A stretch of 64,000 nucleotides of DNA from Streptomyces sp. NBC_00335 (GCF_036127095.1 NZ_CP108006.1:4765501-4829500), one strand, 5' to 3'. Positions 15,766 through 24,677 are shown, numbered from the stretch's first letter. Notes: generated by a model not told the origin, from the sequence alone. Numbers and translations are program-made.

Positions 15766-16701
15766 TCAGAGGATGGCGACCGGGGCCACCGGGGTGCCCA
15801 CCGCGCCGACGAAGGGTTCCGGCATGGCGGAGAGCAGGAACGAGTAGCGGGATTCTTCCGCACAGGCTGTGGACAACTTTTCGAGGTTCCAGTTCTGGCC
15901 CTGGTGCATGCCCATCTCGACCAGGTCCAGCGCGTGCACCGGCAGCCACAGGTTCTCTATCTCCGGCGGGAAGATCTCGAAGGTCAGGGTGTCGTTCGCG
16001 ACGGCCGCCACGTCCCGGGCGTGGAACCACTCGGGCGTACGGACGGACAGGCCGGGCGAGGGGTAGCCGTAGCCGTGCTTGTCGCCCGCCAGGTAGACCT
16101 GCACCTGACCGGTGCGGACCAGGACGATGTCGCCCGCGCGGACGGTGACCCCGCCGAACTCCTCGGCCTGCTCCAGGTCTTCCGGGGTCACCGGGTGGCC
16201 GCCGGGGAGCCGGTCCAGGCCCTTGGCGCGGGCCACGTCCAGCAGGACCCCGCGCGAGACGATGTGCCCGGCCTTGTCGATGCCGCTGAACTCGGCGCGG
16301 CCGTGCGCCGTGATGGTGCCGGCCGGGCGGCCGTTGTAGATCTTCCCCGAGTGCGAGACGTGCGTGAGCGCGTCCCAGTGCGTGCCGGCCTGGAGCCCGA
16401 AGGTCACCGCGTCGTCGCTGCACGCCACCGTGCCCGGGCCGAAGAGCTCCTGGTTGATCTGCACCATCGTGTGCAGCGGGTTGATCCGGCCGGGGATCAT
16501 GCCGGACTGCACCCCGTCCTCCTTGAGCGGCAGGGCGAGCGGGATCCGGCGCCCGGTGCGGATCTCCGCGGCGGCCGCGCGGACCACCTCGTCGGTGATG
16601 AGGTTGAGGGTGCCGATCTCGTCCTCGGCGCCCCACCGGCCCCAGTTGTTGACGCGCTTGGCGATGTCGTGGAACTCGGCGGGCATGGCCATCGATCTCA
16701 T
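15766..16701 (-). CDS. Cyclase / kynurenine-formamidase-like metal hydrolase
   Basis: Protein of 311 aa in the cyclase family (PF04199), metal-dependent hydrolases acting on amides, lactones or ring systems. The metal-binding signature H-x-G-T-H-x-D is represented by 'GLQAGTHWDALTHVSHSGK' (~residues 105-123), with further conserved 'RGVLLDVARAKG' and 'VRAGDIVLVRTG'. GAGGAG lies just before the ATG at 16701; ATG 16692 is an alternative. It is divergent from the SDR operon and shares with it the regulon operator at 16775-16789. This suggests it acts in the same catabolic pathway, perhaps in ring or lactone opening. The substrate is unknown. Confidence 0.85.
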   Translation of the reverse strand: MRSMAMPAEFHDIAKRVNNWGRWGAEDEIGTLNLITDEVVRAAAAEIRTGRRIPLALPLKEDGVQSGMIPGRINPLHTMVQINQELFGPGTVACSDDAVTFGLQAGTHWDALTHVSHSGKIYNGRPAGTITAHGRAEFSGIDKAGHIVSRGVLLDVARAKGLDRLPGGHPVTPEDLEQAEEFGGVTVRAGDIVLVRTGQVQVYLAGDKHGYGYPSPGLSVRTPEWFHARDVAAVANDTLTFEIFPPEIENLWLPVHALDLVEMGMHQGQNWNLEKLSTACAEESRYSFLLSAMPEPFVGAVGTPVAPVAIL

Positions 16702-16774
16702 CAGCTCCTCGTAGCGAAATGAACTGTGGTGACGAACTGGGGCTTGTGCTGGCGCATCCGGGTGCCCATAGAAT

Positions 16775-16789
16775 CTAACGGACCGTCAG
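16775..16789. promoter_or_regulatory. Regulon operator, one mismatch (cyclase / SDR operon)
   Basis: CTAAC GGACC GTCAG, followed by AAA. It lies in the 110-bp gap between the divergent cyclase and SDR starts, 23 bp from the SDR GTG. Confidence 0.75.
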
Positions 16790-16811
16790 AAAACGCGGGA
16801 AGGGGCCGGAC

Positions 16812-17732
16812 GTGGGGAACTTCTTGGCAGGCAAAGTCGTCGCCGTCACAGGCGCCGGCCGGGGCATCGGGCGGGCCGTGGCACTCGCCGCGGCCGCCGA
16901 AGGCGCCAAGGTCGTCGTCAACGACTACGGCGTGGGCATGGAGGGCAACGAGCCCACCAGCGAGATCGCCGAAGCGGTGGTGAAGGAGATCGTCGCCGCG
17001 GGCGGCGAGGCCGTGGCCGTCGCCGACGACATCTCGACCATGGCGGGCGGCCAGCGCATAGTCGACACCGCGCTCGCCCAGTACGGACGCATCGACGGAG
17101 TCGTGTGCGTCGCCGGCATCCTGCGCGAGCGGATGCTGTTCAACATGTCCGAGGAGGAGTGGGACCCGGTGGTCGCCACCCACCTCAAGGGCACGTTCAC
17201 CGTCTTCCGCGCCGCCTCCGCCGTCATGCGCCGCCAGGGCACCGGCACGCTGATCGGCTTCACCAGCGGCAACCACCAGGGCTCCGTGGCCCAGGCCAAC
17301 TACAGCGCGGCCAAGGGCGGGATCATCTCGCTCGTCCGCTCCGCCGCGCTGGGCCTGGCCAAGTACGGGGTCACCTCCAACGCCGTGGCGCCCGTGGCGC
17401 GCACCCGGATGTCGGCCAACGTGCCGATGGAGCTCAAGGAGATCGGCGAGCCCGAGGACGTCGCGGCGCTCGTCACCTACCTGCTCTCCGACAAGGCCGT
17501 GGCCGTCGGCGGCGAGAAGATCACCGGGCAGGTCTACACGATCGCCGGCCCGAAGATCGCCGTCTGGGCGCAGCCCCGCGAACTGCGCGCCGGCTACGCC
17601 GAGGGCTCCTGGACCCCCGAGAAGATCGCCGACTTCCTGCCCGGGACCGTCGGCACCGACCCGATGCCGATGCTCGCCCAGCTCGAAGCCATGGCCAAGG
17701 CGGCGGCCGCCAAGGACCGCCCCAACGCGTAG
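16812..17732 (+). CDS. SDR-family 3-hydroxyacyl-CoA / steroid-type dehydrogenase
   Basis: NAD(P)-dependent short-chain dehydrogenase of 306 aa. The Rossmann motif 'TGAGRGIG' (~residues 14-21) and the catalytic Tyr-x3-Lys ('NYSAAKGG', ~163) are intact, with the upstream Ser in 'GFTSGNHQG'. The length and the C-terminal extension ('GKITGQVYTIAGPKIAVWAQ'-like segment and beyond) resemble the dehydrogenase domain of peroxisomal MFE-2/17-beta-HSD type 4, so oxidation of a 3-hydroxyacyl-CoA is likely. The GTG start at 16812 follows AGGGGCCGG. It heads an operon with an acyl-CoA dehydrogenase and a Zn-alcohol dehydrogenase. Confidence 0.9.
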   Translation: MGNFLAGKVVAVTGAGRGIGRAVALAAAAEGAKVVVNDYGVGMEGNEPTSEIAEAVVKEIVAAGGEAVAVADDISTMAGGQRIVDTALAQYGRIDGVVCVAGILRERMLFNMSEEEWDPVVATHLKGTFTVFRAASAVMRRQGTGTLIGFTSGNHQGSVAQANYSAAKGGIISLVRSAALGLAKYGVTSNAVAPVARTRMSANVPMELKEIGEPEDVAALVTYLLSDKAVAVGGEKITGQVYTIAGPKIAVWAQPRELRAGYAEGSWTPEKIADFLPGTVGTDPMPMLAQLEAMAKAAAAKDRPNA

Positions 17733-17884
17733 GCCCTGGCCGGGCGTTTCGGGTGTTCCGGGTGCGCCGGGCGTTCCGGGTGAGCCCGGTGGACCCGGCG
17801 GATCGGGTGGATCGGCGCGTACGCGTGCCAAGGCGCGAGAGGCCGGCCGTAGCGGCCGGACAGGACCCAAGGGGGGTACCGACC
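17733..17884 (+). repeat. Short GC-rich spacer with imperfect repeats
   Basis: The 152-bp gap between SDR and dehydrogenase contains repeated 'GGGCGTTCCGGGTG'-like units between ~17740 and 17800. An in-frame read-through ORF crosses it but lacks a ribosome binding site until 17885. Confidence 0.5.
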
Positions 17885-19090
17885 ATGGACTTCCGCTTCG
17901 ACGAGGAGGACAAGGAGCTGCGCGGTCGCGCGCGGGCGTGGCTGGCGGAGCACCTCACGGGCCCGTACGAGGAGGCCGTCGGCCTCGGCGGGCCGGGCAG
18001 TGAGCACGAGGGCGTCGAGGTCCGCCGGGCCTGGGAGCGGGAGTTGGGGCGCGCCGGCTGGATCGGCCAGGGCTGGGAGACGGCGGACGCAGACGCGTAC
18101 GGCAACCGGCGGCTGTCCCTCACCGGGCAGGTGGTGTGGGCCGAGGAGTACGCGGCCGCGCGCGCCCCGGCCCGGGTCGGCCACATCGGCGAGAACCTCC
18201 TCGCGCCGACGCTGATCGCCTACGGCTCCCCGGAGCAGCGGGCCCGCTTCCTCCCCGGCATCGCCCGCGGCGAGGAGCTGTGGTGCCAGGGGTACTCCGA
18301 ACCGGGCGCCGGCTCCGACCTCGCGGGAATCCGTACGACGGCGGTACGGGACGCTGCGGACGGCCTGTACCGGGTCACCGGGCAGAAGATCTGGACCTCG
18401 CTCGCCCAGGACGCCGACTGGTGCTTCGTCCTGGCGCGCACCGGGGCCGGGTCGGCGCGGCACCGCGGGCTGTCCTTCCTCCTGGTCCGCATGGACCAGC
18501 CGGGCAAGGTCGAGGTCCGGCCGATCCGGCAGATGTCGGGGACCTCCGAGTTCAACGAGGTGTTCTTCGACGGGGCCGTCGCCGCCGAGGTGGTGGGCGG
18601 TGAGGGCAACGGCTGGTCCGTGGCCATGGGACTGCTCGCCCTGGAGCGCGGGGTCTCCACCCTCGTCCAGCAGATCGGCTTCGCGGCCGAACTGGAGCGC
18701 GTGGTCCGGGCGTACGTGGCCGCGGGCGCGGGCGACCCGGTCCTGCGCGAACGCCTCGTACGGCAGTGGGCCGAGCTGCGCACGATGCGCTGGAACGCAC
18801 TGCGGACGCTGGGCGGCGCGGGCGGGGACCCCGGCGCGCCCAGCGTGGCCAAGCTCCTGTGGGGCGGCTGGCACCGGCGGCTCGGGGAGCTGGCGGTGGA
18901 GGTCCGGGGCGCGGTGGCCACGGCCGGGCCGGGGCACTGGTCGCAGGGGACCCCGTACGAACTCGGACTCGACGAGGAGCAGCGGCTCTTCCTGTTCACC
19001 CGCGCCGACACCATCTACGGCGGCTCGGACGAGATCCAGCGCAACATCATCGCCGAGCGCGTGCTCGGCCTGCCTAAGGAGTCCAGGTGA
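17885..19090 (+). CDS. Acyl-CoA dehydrogenase
   Basis: Full-length FAD acyl-CoA dehydrogenase of 401 aa. Landmarks in order: 'MDFRFDEEDKELRGRARAWL' at the N-terminus, 'CQGYSEPGAGSDLAGIRT' and 'GQKIWTSLAQDADWC' in the flavin-binding middle domain, 'MSGTSEFNEVFFDG', and C-terminal 'YGGSDEIQRNIIAERVLGLP'. The ATG at 17885 follows AAGGGGGGTACC. The stop overlaps the GTG of the alcohol dehydrogenase (GTGA), so they are coupled. The insertion of about 30 residues after the first helix and the co-transcription with an SDR fit FadE enzymes of steroid side-chain type. The substrate is unknown. Confidence 0.92.
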   Translation: MDFRFDEEDKELRGRARAWLAEHLTGPYEEAVGLGGPGSEHEGVEVRRAWERELGRAGWIGQGWETADADAYGNRRLSLTGQVVWAEEYAAARAPARVGHIGENLLAPTLIAYGSPEQRARFLPGIARGEELWCQGYSEPGAGSDLAGIRTTAVRDAADGLYRVTGQKIWTSLAQDADWCFVLARTGAGSARHRGLSFLLVRMDQPGKVEVRPIRQMSGTSEFNEVFFDGAVAAEVVGGEGNGWSVAMGLLALERGVSTLVQQIGFAAELERVVRAYVAAGAGDPVLRERLVRQWAELRTMRWNALRTLGGAGGDPGAPSVAKLLWGGWHRRLGELAVEVRGAVATAGPGHWSQGTPYELGLDEEQRLFLFTRADTIYGGSDEIQRNIIAERVLGLPKESR

Positions 19091-20154
19091 GAGGCGTCGT
19101 ATTCGACGGCAAGCAGGCCCAGGTGGTCGACGATCTGGAGATCCGGGACCCGGGGCCGGGGGAGGTGCTGGTCGCGATAGCGGCGGCCGGGCTGTGCCAC
19201 AGCGATCTGTCGGTGATCGACGGGACGATCCCGTTCCCGCCGCCGGTGGTGCTCGGGCACGAGGGCGCGGGCGTGGTGGAGGCGGTCGGTTCCGGGGTCA
19301 CGCACGTGGTGCCCGGCGACCACGTCTCGCTGTCCACGCTCGCCAACTGCGGTGCGTGCGCGGACTGTGACCGCGGCCGGCCCACGATGTGCCGCAAGGC
19401 GATCGGGATGCCGGGCCAGCCGTTCTCGCGGGGCGGCAAGCCGCTCTTCCAGTTCGCCTCCAACTCGGCCTTCGCGGAGCGGACGATCGTCAAGGCCGTG
19501 CAGGCGGTGAAGATCCCCAAGGACATCCCGCTGACCTCGGCCGCGCTGATCGGCTGCGGGGTCCTGACGGGCGTGGGCGCCGTACTGAACCGGGCCAAGG
19601 TGGACCGCGGCGAGAGCGTGGTCGTCATCGGCACCGGCGGCATCGGGCTCAACGTGCTCCAGGGCGCGCGGATCGCGGGCGCCACCACCATCGTGGCGAT
19701 CGACGCGAACCCGGCGAAGGAGGCGGTGGCCCGGCAGTTCGGCGCCACGCACTTCATCGACGCCTCGGCGGTGGCGGACTCCTCGGCGGCCGTCAAGGAG
19801 ATCCTGCCGACGGGCGCGGACCACGCCTTCGAGTGCGTGGGCAACGTCAAGCTGATCCGGCAGGCGATCGACCTGCTGGACCGGCACGGACAGGCGGTCC
19901 TGCTCGGCGTGCCCGGCTTCAAGGAGGAGGCGGCCTTCCAGGTCTCGTCCATGTACCTGGACAAGACGATCATGGGCTGCCGGTACGGGTCCTCGCGCCC
20001 GCAGCGGGACATCGCGCTCTACGCGGAGCTCTACCGGCAGGGCAAGCTGCTGCTCGACGAGCTGGTGACGGAGGTCTACCCGGTCGAGGACTTCGACAAG
20101 GCCGTGGACGACGCCCACCACGGGCGGGTGGCCCGGGGGGTCCTCACGTTCTGA
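19087..20154 (+). CDS. Zn-dependent alcohol dehydrogenase (MDR, class-III-like)
   Basis: Medium-chain dehydrogenase of 355 aa. The catalytic-zinc site is visible in 'GLCHSD' (Cys ~37) and 'GHEGAGVVE' (His ~59). The structural-zinc loop with four Cys is 'CGACADCDRGRPTMC'. The NAD site is 'GTGGIGLNVLQGA' (~residue 180). The relation to class-III/mycobacterial NDMA-type enzymes suggests oxidation of an alcohol or aldehyde, possibly a terminal alcohol of a side chain. It is the last gene of the SDR operon with a 4-bp overlap. Its 3' end overlaps the convergent membrane-protein gene by 11 bp. Confidence 0.92.
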   Translation: MRGVVFDGKQAQVVDDLEIRDPGPGEVLVAIAAAGLCHSDLSVIDGTIPFPPPVVLGHEGAGVVEAVGSGVTHVVPGDHVSLSTLANCGACADCDRGRPTMCRKAIGMPGQPFSRGGKPLFQFASNSAFAERTIVKAVQAVKIPKDIPLTSAALIGCGVLTGVGAVLNRAKVDRGESVVVIGTGGIGLNVLQGARIAGATTIVAIDANPAKEAVARQFGATHFIDASAVADSSAAVKEILPTGADHAFECVGNVKLIRQAIDLLDRHGQAVLLGVPGFKEEAAFQVSSMYLDKTIMGCRYGSSRPQRDIALYAELYRQGKLLLDELVTEVYPVEDFDKAVDDAHHGRVARGVLTF

Positions 20155-21073
20155 GCGTGCCCGTACCGCCCGCCCCCCGGCTGGCCCTCCTCACCCAGAG
20201 CAGGGCCAGCCACGGCGTGAGGGCCGCCACCCAGGCCGCACCCCGGGCGAAGGCTCCGGACCGGGCCTCCACTGCCACGGGCAGCAGCAGCGCGAGCCCG
20301 AGCAACAGAATGCCGAGGGCGGGCAGGTGCACCCGGGGGCGCAGGCGCCGCAGCGCGTGCACGGCGCCGGCGTCGACGGCCTTCAGCAGCGAGGCCCCGA
20401 GGACGAGGGTGGGGACCCCGACCGCGGTGTAGAGGACGGCGGTGAGCGCTCCGGGGCCGGGGGGTGTGGCGCGGACCCCGATCTCCGGGTGCGAGGTGGC
20501 GTAGTACAGATCGACTTCCTTGCCGGGGGTGGGCGGCCCGGTCGTGGTGAAGCCGCGGAGCACGGATTCGCGTACCTCGCCGTTGTCGTAGGGCACCTGG
20601 AAGGCGAGGTCGGTGGTGTACAGCGGCCGCCGCGAGGCGCTCTTCTTCCCCGTGGCCTGCGGAGTGCTCAGGACCCGCGCCACGGGAACCCGGTGCACGT
20701 CGAGCCCGGCCCGCTCCAGCCGCTCCTGCTCACGGCCGGAGGCGCCGGACAGGGTGAAGGAGAGCAGGATGGCCGCAGCGCTGGCCAGGACGGTTCCGCC
20801 CGCCAGCAGGAGGGGGAGCACCCTGCCCGGGCGCCCGGCGGGCGGCAGCCCGAACCGTGCTTCGTCCGGGCCGATCCGTGCCCGGTAGGAGGCTGCGACC
20901 CAGCCGGCCGCGCACAGCACGGTGAGCCCCGTGAGGGTCAGGGCGGAACCGAGCGGCGGGTAGGGGTCCAGCCCGAGCGCCGCGCAGGTGGTGGCGGCGA
21001 GGGCGCACAGCACCATGAGCCAGCCGGTGAGAGTGGTCGCCCAGCTCCGACCCGGCACGTACGTGATCCTCAT
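20144..21073 (-). CDS. DUF3592-like integral membrane protein
   Basis: Protein of 309 aa with five predicted transmembrane helices: two near the N-terminus (~15-65), one at ~88-110, one at ~215-235, and a pair near the C-terminus (~245-290). Between the third and fourth helix is a ~100-residue soluble domain with 'VARVLSTPQATGKKSASRR' and 'VDLYYATSHPEIGVRA', matching the DUF3592 pattern (a beta-rich loop ending in a tyrosine-containing Asp-x-Tyr-Tyr segment). It starts with ATG 21073 and is monocistronic. The function is unknown. Confidence 0.75.
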   Translation of the reverse strand: MRITYVPGRSWATTLTGWLMVLCALAATTCAALGLDPYPPLGSALTLTGLTVLCAAGWVAASYRARIGPDEARFGLPPAGRPGRVLPLLLAGGTVLASAAAILLSFTLSGASGREQERLERAGLDVHRVPVARVLSTPQATGKKSASRRPLYTTDLAFQVPYDNGEVRESVLRGFTTTGPPTPGKEVDLYYATSHPEIGVRATPPGPGALTAVLYTAVGVPTLVLGASLLKAVDAGAVHALRRLRPRVHLPALGILLLGLALLLPVAVEARSGAFARGAAWVAALTPWLALLWVRRASRGAGGTGTLRT

Positions 21074-21151
21074 GGCCCCCCGCCCGTTCGAGACCGGCAG
21101 GATAGCGGTGGGGCGAGCGGTGGGGCGGCCGGGCGGGCGGTGCCTCCGGTG

Positions 21152-21784
21152 TCAGTCGGTGAAGCGGCCGAAGCGGCCCTTGTGGAAGAGGAGGGGCTCG
21201 CCCTCGCCGGCCGCGCCCATGGCCTCGACCTTGCCCACGACGATGAGGTGGTCCCCGCCGGTGTGCACGGCGTGGATCCGGCAGTCGATCCAGGCGGGCA
21301 CCGCGTCGAGCTGCGGCGACCCCGTGGCGGGGGCCGGGGTGTGGGCGACGCCGGCGAACTTGTCGGCGCCGCTGACGGCGAAGGCCCGGCACAGCTCGCC
21401 CTGTTCGGCGCCGAGGATGTTCACGCAGAACACCCCGGTGCGCGCGATGCGGGGCCAGGTGGTCGACGTACGGGCCACCATGAAGGTGACCAGCGGCGGG
21501 TCGAGGGAGAGCGAGGCGAAGGACTGGCAGGCGAAGCCGGCCGGGCCGTCCTCGTCCTCGCCGGGCGGGGAGGTGATGATCGTGACCCCGCTGGCGAAGT
21601 TCCCCAGTACGGCGCGGAACTCGGCGGGGCTGACGGGCGCGCGCTCGTCCTCGCCGACGGCCCGCAGATCGGGGCGGGGCAGTGCTTCGACGGGCTCGGC
21701 CCCGGGCTCCGCGGCGGCGGAGGGGAGGGAGCCGACTGATCTGAGGTATCGGACGACGGTGGCCGCCATCCCTGCGTGTCCCAT
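21152..21784 (-). CDS. Flavin reductase (HpaC/HsaB-like)
   Basis: Protein of 210 aa. Residues ~55-205 form the split-barrel flavin reductase-like domain ('FRAVLGNFASGVTIITSPPG', 'ACQSFASLSLDPPLVTFMVA', 'FCVNILGAEQGELCRAFA', 'GDHLIVVGKVEAMG'). It reduces FMN/FAD with NAD(P)H for a partner monooxygenase such as HsaA in steroid degradation. No oxygenase lies next to it. The N-terminal ~50 residues are an acidic Pro/Glu extension. The ATG at 21784 has CGGAG upstream, and an exact regulon operator (21802-21816) sits 18 bp before it, so a role in the pathway is inferred. Confidence 0.88.
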   Translation of the reverse strand: MGHAGMAATVVRYLRSVGSLPSAAAEPGAEPVEALPRPDLRAVGEDERAPVSPAEFRAVLGNFASGVTIITSPPGEDEDGPAGFACQSFASLSLDPPLVTFMVARTSTTWPRIARTGVFCVNILGAEQGELCRAFAVSGADKFAGVAHTPAPATGSPQLDAVPAWIDCRIHAVHTGGDHLIVVGKVEAMGAAGEGEPLLFHKGRFGRFTD

Positions 21785-21801
21785 CACATCTCCGATTGAA
21801 G

Positions 21802-21816
21802 CTGACGGTTCGTCAG
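21802..21816. promoter_or_regulatory. Regulon operator, exact copy (flavin reductase)
   Basis: CTGAC GGTTC GTCAG; with the flanking spacer bases the arms extend to CTGACG/CGTCAG. It lies between the divergent flavin reductase (start 21784) and the membrane protein (start 21886). Confidence 0.85.
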
Positions 21817-21885
21817 ATGGGAAGGGGAGTGTAGGGTCCACCCTGGATTGAACGTGTTCAAGTCAGCTGGATGGGGAGGTCCGCC

Positions 21886-22779
21886 GTGTCGAACCACGTG
21901 TTCGTCGCGCCCCGGAACAAGCGCTCCTGGAGCGGCATCGCGCCCGGTGCGGAAGCCGTCGCCGGTGCACAGTTCCTGGTCGCGATGGTGCTCTGGTGGG
22001 TCTCCCCGGGCGAGAGCGACGCCTACGGGGTGGGCTACGGCACCTTCGCCATCGGCCTGTTCCTCGAAGTGGCCGTCGCGTGCGCCTTCCTTCCGCCGCT
22101 GTCGTTCGTGGCGGGCTGGGTGCACGGCACGCTCTTCACCATCCCCGTGATGGAGCTCTCGCACGCCGCGGGAGTGCGCACCCGGATCCCCGCGTCCCGG
22201 TGGGCCCTGCCGGTGCTGGCCCTGCTCGCAGGCCTGTACGCGGCACCGGTGGCCCTGCTGGCCCGTACCTCGTACGTCGCCACCTGGGGCTGGACGGCCG
22301 CCGCCGGGGTGCTCCCCGTCGGGGTCGCGGTGTACGCGCGGATGCGGCGGCGGACGAAGCTCCGGGTGCGGCTGTGGACGCTGGCGGCGACCCTGATCGC
22401 GGTACCCACCGCCCTCCTCGCGGGCTTCGTCATGCCCCCGTACGAGCCGCCGGCCCTGGAGCGCTCCGACTACGTCGGCGTGTGGACCGGCTCCGGCGTC
22501 AGCCTGGAACTCGACGCGCAGGGCGGGGCGATGGCGCAGACGCTTCCGGTGGAAGACGGATTGCACGAGGTCGACACCTGTTCGGGGCGCGGGACCTGGG
22601 AGCGGGCCGCCGGTTCGTCCGGCGGCGACGGGCCGGGCGTGGTCCTGTCCGTCGCGGAGTGCGAGGAAGCCAGGCTGTACTGGCAGGTGGCCGGCACGGC
22701 GGACGAGCCTCAGCTGTTCGTGCTGATCGGCGACCCGGACGGCGGGGACGTGCGCGTGCTGCGGAAGCGGGCGCGGTAG
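21886..22779 (+). CDS. Polytopic membrane protein with extracytoplasmic C-terminal domain
   Basis: Protein of about 297 aa. The GTG at 21886 is chosen because GGGGAGG lies exactly six bases upstream; an ATG at 21871 is less well placed. Predicted helices lie at ~20-40, 45-70 and 90-115 plus two more around 118-140 and 150-175. A ~120-residue soluble C-terminal part with a conserved-looking 'YVGVWTGSGVSLELDAQGG' and two Cys follows. It resembles small lipocalin-like/exported domains of unknown function. It is divergent from the flavin reductase and could fall under the same operator. Its last 70 bp overlap the convergent GlxA-type gene. Confidence 0.75.
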   Translation: MSNHVFVAPRNKRSWSGIAPGAEAVAGAQFLVAMVLWWVSPGESDAYGVGYGTFAIGLFLEVAVACAFLPPLSFVAGWVHGTLFTIPVMELSHAAGVRTRIPASRWALPVLALLAGLYAAPVALLARTSYVATWGWTAAAGVLPVGVAVYARMRRRTKLRVRLWTLAATLIAVPTALLAGFVMPPYEPPALERSDYVGVWTGSGVSLELDAQGGAMAQTLPVEDGLHEVDTCSGRGTWERAAGSSGGDGPGVVLSVAECEEARLYWQVAGTADEPQLFVLIGDPDGGDVRVLRKRAR

Positions 22780-23711
22780 GCGGTCGGGGCGAGGTCCAGG
22801 CTCTGCTGGAACACGCGCCGCATGGTTTCGGCGGAACCGAAGCCCGACTGCTCGGCCACCGTGTCCACCGGGTCGTCGCCGGCCTCCAGCAGGGCCTGGG
22901 CGGCTTCGAGGCGGACGGATTCCAGGTACTGCCCCGGCGTCATCCCGGTCTCCGAGCGGAAGAGCCGGGCGAGGTGGCGGCCGCTGACCCCGGCGTCCCG
23001 GGCGACCTCGTCGAGCGCGAGCCGGGGGTCGGCCCCGATGGCGTCCATGACCGTGCGCAGGGCCGGATTCCCGGCCTCGCGCGGGGTCAGGCGGGCGCTG
23101 TACTGGGACTGGCCGCCGGGCCTGGCCATGAAGACGACCAGCTCCCGCGCGACCTCCCGGGCGATCTCGGCCCCGTGGTCCTCCTCGACCAGGGACAGCG
23201 CGAGGTCGATGCCCGAGGTCACCCCGGCGGAGGTGACCACGTGCCCGTCCTGGACGAACAGCGGATCCGCCTCCACCCGCACCAGCGGGTACGCGTTGGC
23301 GAGCTGCGCCGCGAGCCGCCAGTGCGTGACCGCCCGCCGACCGTCGAGCACCCCGGTGTGCGCCAGCACGAAGGCCCCGGCGCACACCGAGGTGACCCGG
23401 CGCGAGCGGCGCACGAGCTCGGCGACCAGGCCCGTCAGGGCGGGATCGGCGACGGCCCGCCGCCAGTCGCTCCGGCCGGGGACGACGAGCGTCCCGGGGC
23501 GGGCCGGCAGGCTCTCCGGGCCGCCGTCCGCGCCGATGCGTACGCCCGAGGAGGTGCGGACGTCGGTCCCGTCCGGGGAGATGATCCGGACCTCGTAGCG
23601 GGCGCCGTGGAGATTGGCTGTACCGAACACCTCGGCGGGGCCCGTGACATCGAGCAGCTGCACGCCGTCGAAGGCGACGATGACGACGGGGTGGGCGGCT
23701 CGTCGGTCCAT
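22710..23711 (-). CDS. GlxA-family AraC-type transcriptional regulator
   Basis: Protein of about 333 aa: an N-terminal DJ-1/PfpI amidase-like sensor domain (residues ~5-185, 'VIVAFDGVQLLDVTGPAEVF', nucleophile-elbow-like 'SVCAGAFVLAHTGVL') followed by an AraC helix-turn-helix domain (~205-305, 'VARDAGVSGRHLARLFRSET', 'VAEQSGFGSAETMRRVFQQS'). Start uncertain: GTG 23741 and 23726 overlap the stop of the upstream HD-domain gene, and ATG 23711 gives a compact start. The C-terminal ~15 residues are Ser/Thr/Pro-rich and lie in the overlap with the convergent gene. Probably co-transcribed with the HD-hydrolase gene. Confidence 0.88.
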   Translation of the reverse strand: MDRRAAHPVVIVAFDGVQLLDVTGPAEVFGTANLHGARYEVRIISPDGTDVRTSSGVRIGADGGPESLPARPGTLVVPGRSDWRRAVADPALTGLVAELVRRSRRVTSVCAGAFVLAHTGVLDGRRAVTHWRLAAQLANAYPLVRVEADPLFVQDGHVVTSAGVTSGIDLALSLVEEDHGAEIAREVARELVVFMARPGGQSQYSARLTPREAGNPALRTVMDAIGADPRLALDEVARDAGVSGRHLARLFRSETGMTPGQYLESVRLEAAQALLEAGDDPVDTVAEQSGFGSAETMRRVFQQSLDLAPTAYRARFRSTRTSPPSGSPISTNS

Positions 23712-23728
23712 CGCCCGTCGGTCCACCG

Positions 23729-24415
23729 CTACTCGGCCCACGGGGAGTCCAGGACCACGCGTACGAAGTCCCCGCGCTCGAAACCGGGCACGTGGTGCGC
23801 GAGCACGTCGGCCTTGATGTTGCCGAAGGTGGTGCCGGGCTTGGGTGCCACGCCGTCGGCGAAGGCGCGCAGGATGCGCTCCTTGAACCGTGGGCGCGGG
23901 TGCAGGGCGACGACCGCCGCGCGGTCAGCCTCGGCGAGCTCGTGGTAGCCGATGCCGAGCACGTCGTACTCCACGCCCGCCGTCACCAGCGCCACCTCGG
24001 GTTCCATGTGCTCCGGGATGCCCGGGGTGGTGTGCAGGGCGATCGCCGTCCACACCCGGCGCACCGCGTCCTCGGGGACCCCGTGGCTCCGCAGGAACCG
24101 GCGGGCCTCGTCGGCGCCGTCTACCTCGAAGCGGCGGCCGCTGGCGTGGAAGGGCTCGGTGAGGCCGAGGTCGTGGAACATCGCGGCCACGTAGAGCAGT
24201 TCGGGATCGACCTCGATGCCGAGGCGGCGGCCCTGGAGGCTGCCGAAGAAGTACACGCGGCGGGAGTGGTCGTAGAGCAGCTCGCTCACGCTGTCCCGGA
24301 CGAGCTCGGTCGCCTCCTTCGCCAGCCGTGAGTCCGGTACCCGGATGGTGCGGGTGAGTGCGTTGGTGGGCGTTGTCGTCGTTGCCGTCGTCGTCGTGGT
24401 CTGCACGGTCTGCAT
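23729..24415 (-). CDS. HD-domain hydrolase (cyanamide-hydratase-like)
   Basis: Protein of 228 aa. A Thr-rich low-complexity N-terminus (~20 residues) precedes an HD-type metal-dependent phosphohydrolase/hydratase domain. Visible ligands are the first His ('YDHSRRVYFFG'), the His-Asp pair ('AAMFHDLGLTEPF', ~residue 83), and later His ('IALHTTPGIPEHMEPEVALV'). The layout, with Arg-Phe-Glu after the HD and 'AIALHTTPGIPEH', is characteristic of the cyanamide hydratase/DUF subfamily. The ATG at 24415 follows GGGAGCAGACC. It is upstream of and likely co-transcribed with a GlxA-type regulator, and divergent from a VOC protein. The substrate is unknown. Confidence 0.85.
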   Translation of the reverse strand: MQTVQTTTTTATTTTPTNALTRTIRVPDSRLAKEATELVRDSVSELLYDHSRRVYFFGSLQGRRLGIEVDPELLYVAAMFHDLGLTEPFHASGRRFEVDGADEARRFLRSHGVPEDAVRRVWTAIALHTTPGIPEHMEPEVALVTAGVEYDVLGIGYHELAEADRAAVVALHPRPRFKERILRAFADGVAPKPGTTFGNIKADVLAHHVPGFERGDFVRVVLDSPWAE

Positions 24416-24677
24416 GGTCTGCTCCCTGTACTGGGCTCCCTGTGGGGCGTCTCCAGTCTTCGGGGCCCGGGTGGTGTCCCGCCATGGCCATCGGGCCGGA
24501 CATCCCACAGATACGGACACGGGTGCGGGCTCGGTGCGGCCGTACGGGTGATTCGGCCGCCGCGCGCAGTCCCCTGGGGCGCGGGCTCCGGACGGGCTCG
24601 GCATCGTGGCGGGGGACCGGAGACAGGCCGCCGCCGCTGCGGCAGCGGCGCACGCACGCACGCACAGGAGGACTCAC

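Noticed and set aside
23455..23480. CCCGTCAGGGCGGG-type half-sites inside coding genes
   Set aside because: They lack the paired CTGAC arm at the correct 5-bp spacing and lie within genes.
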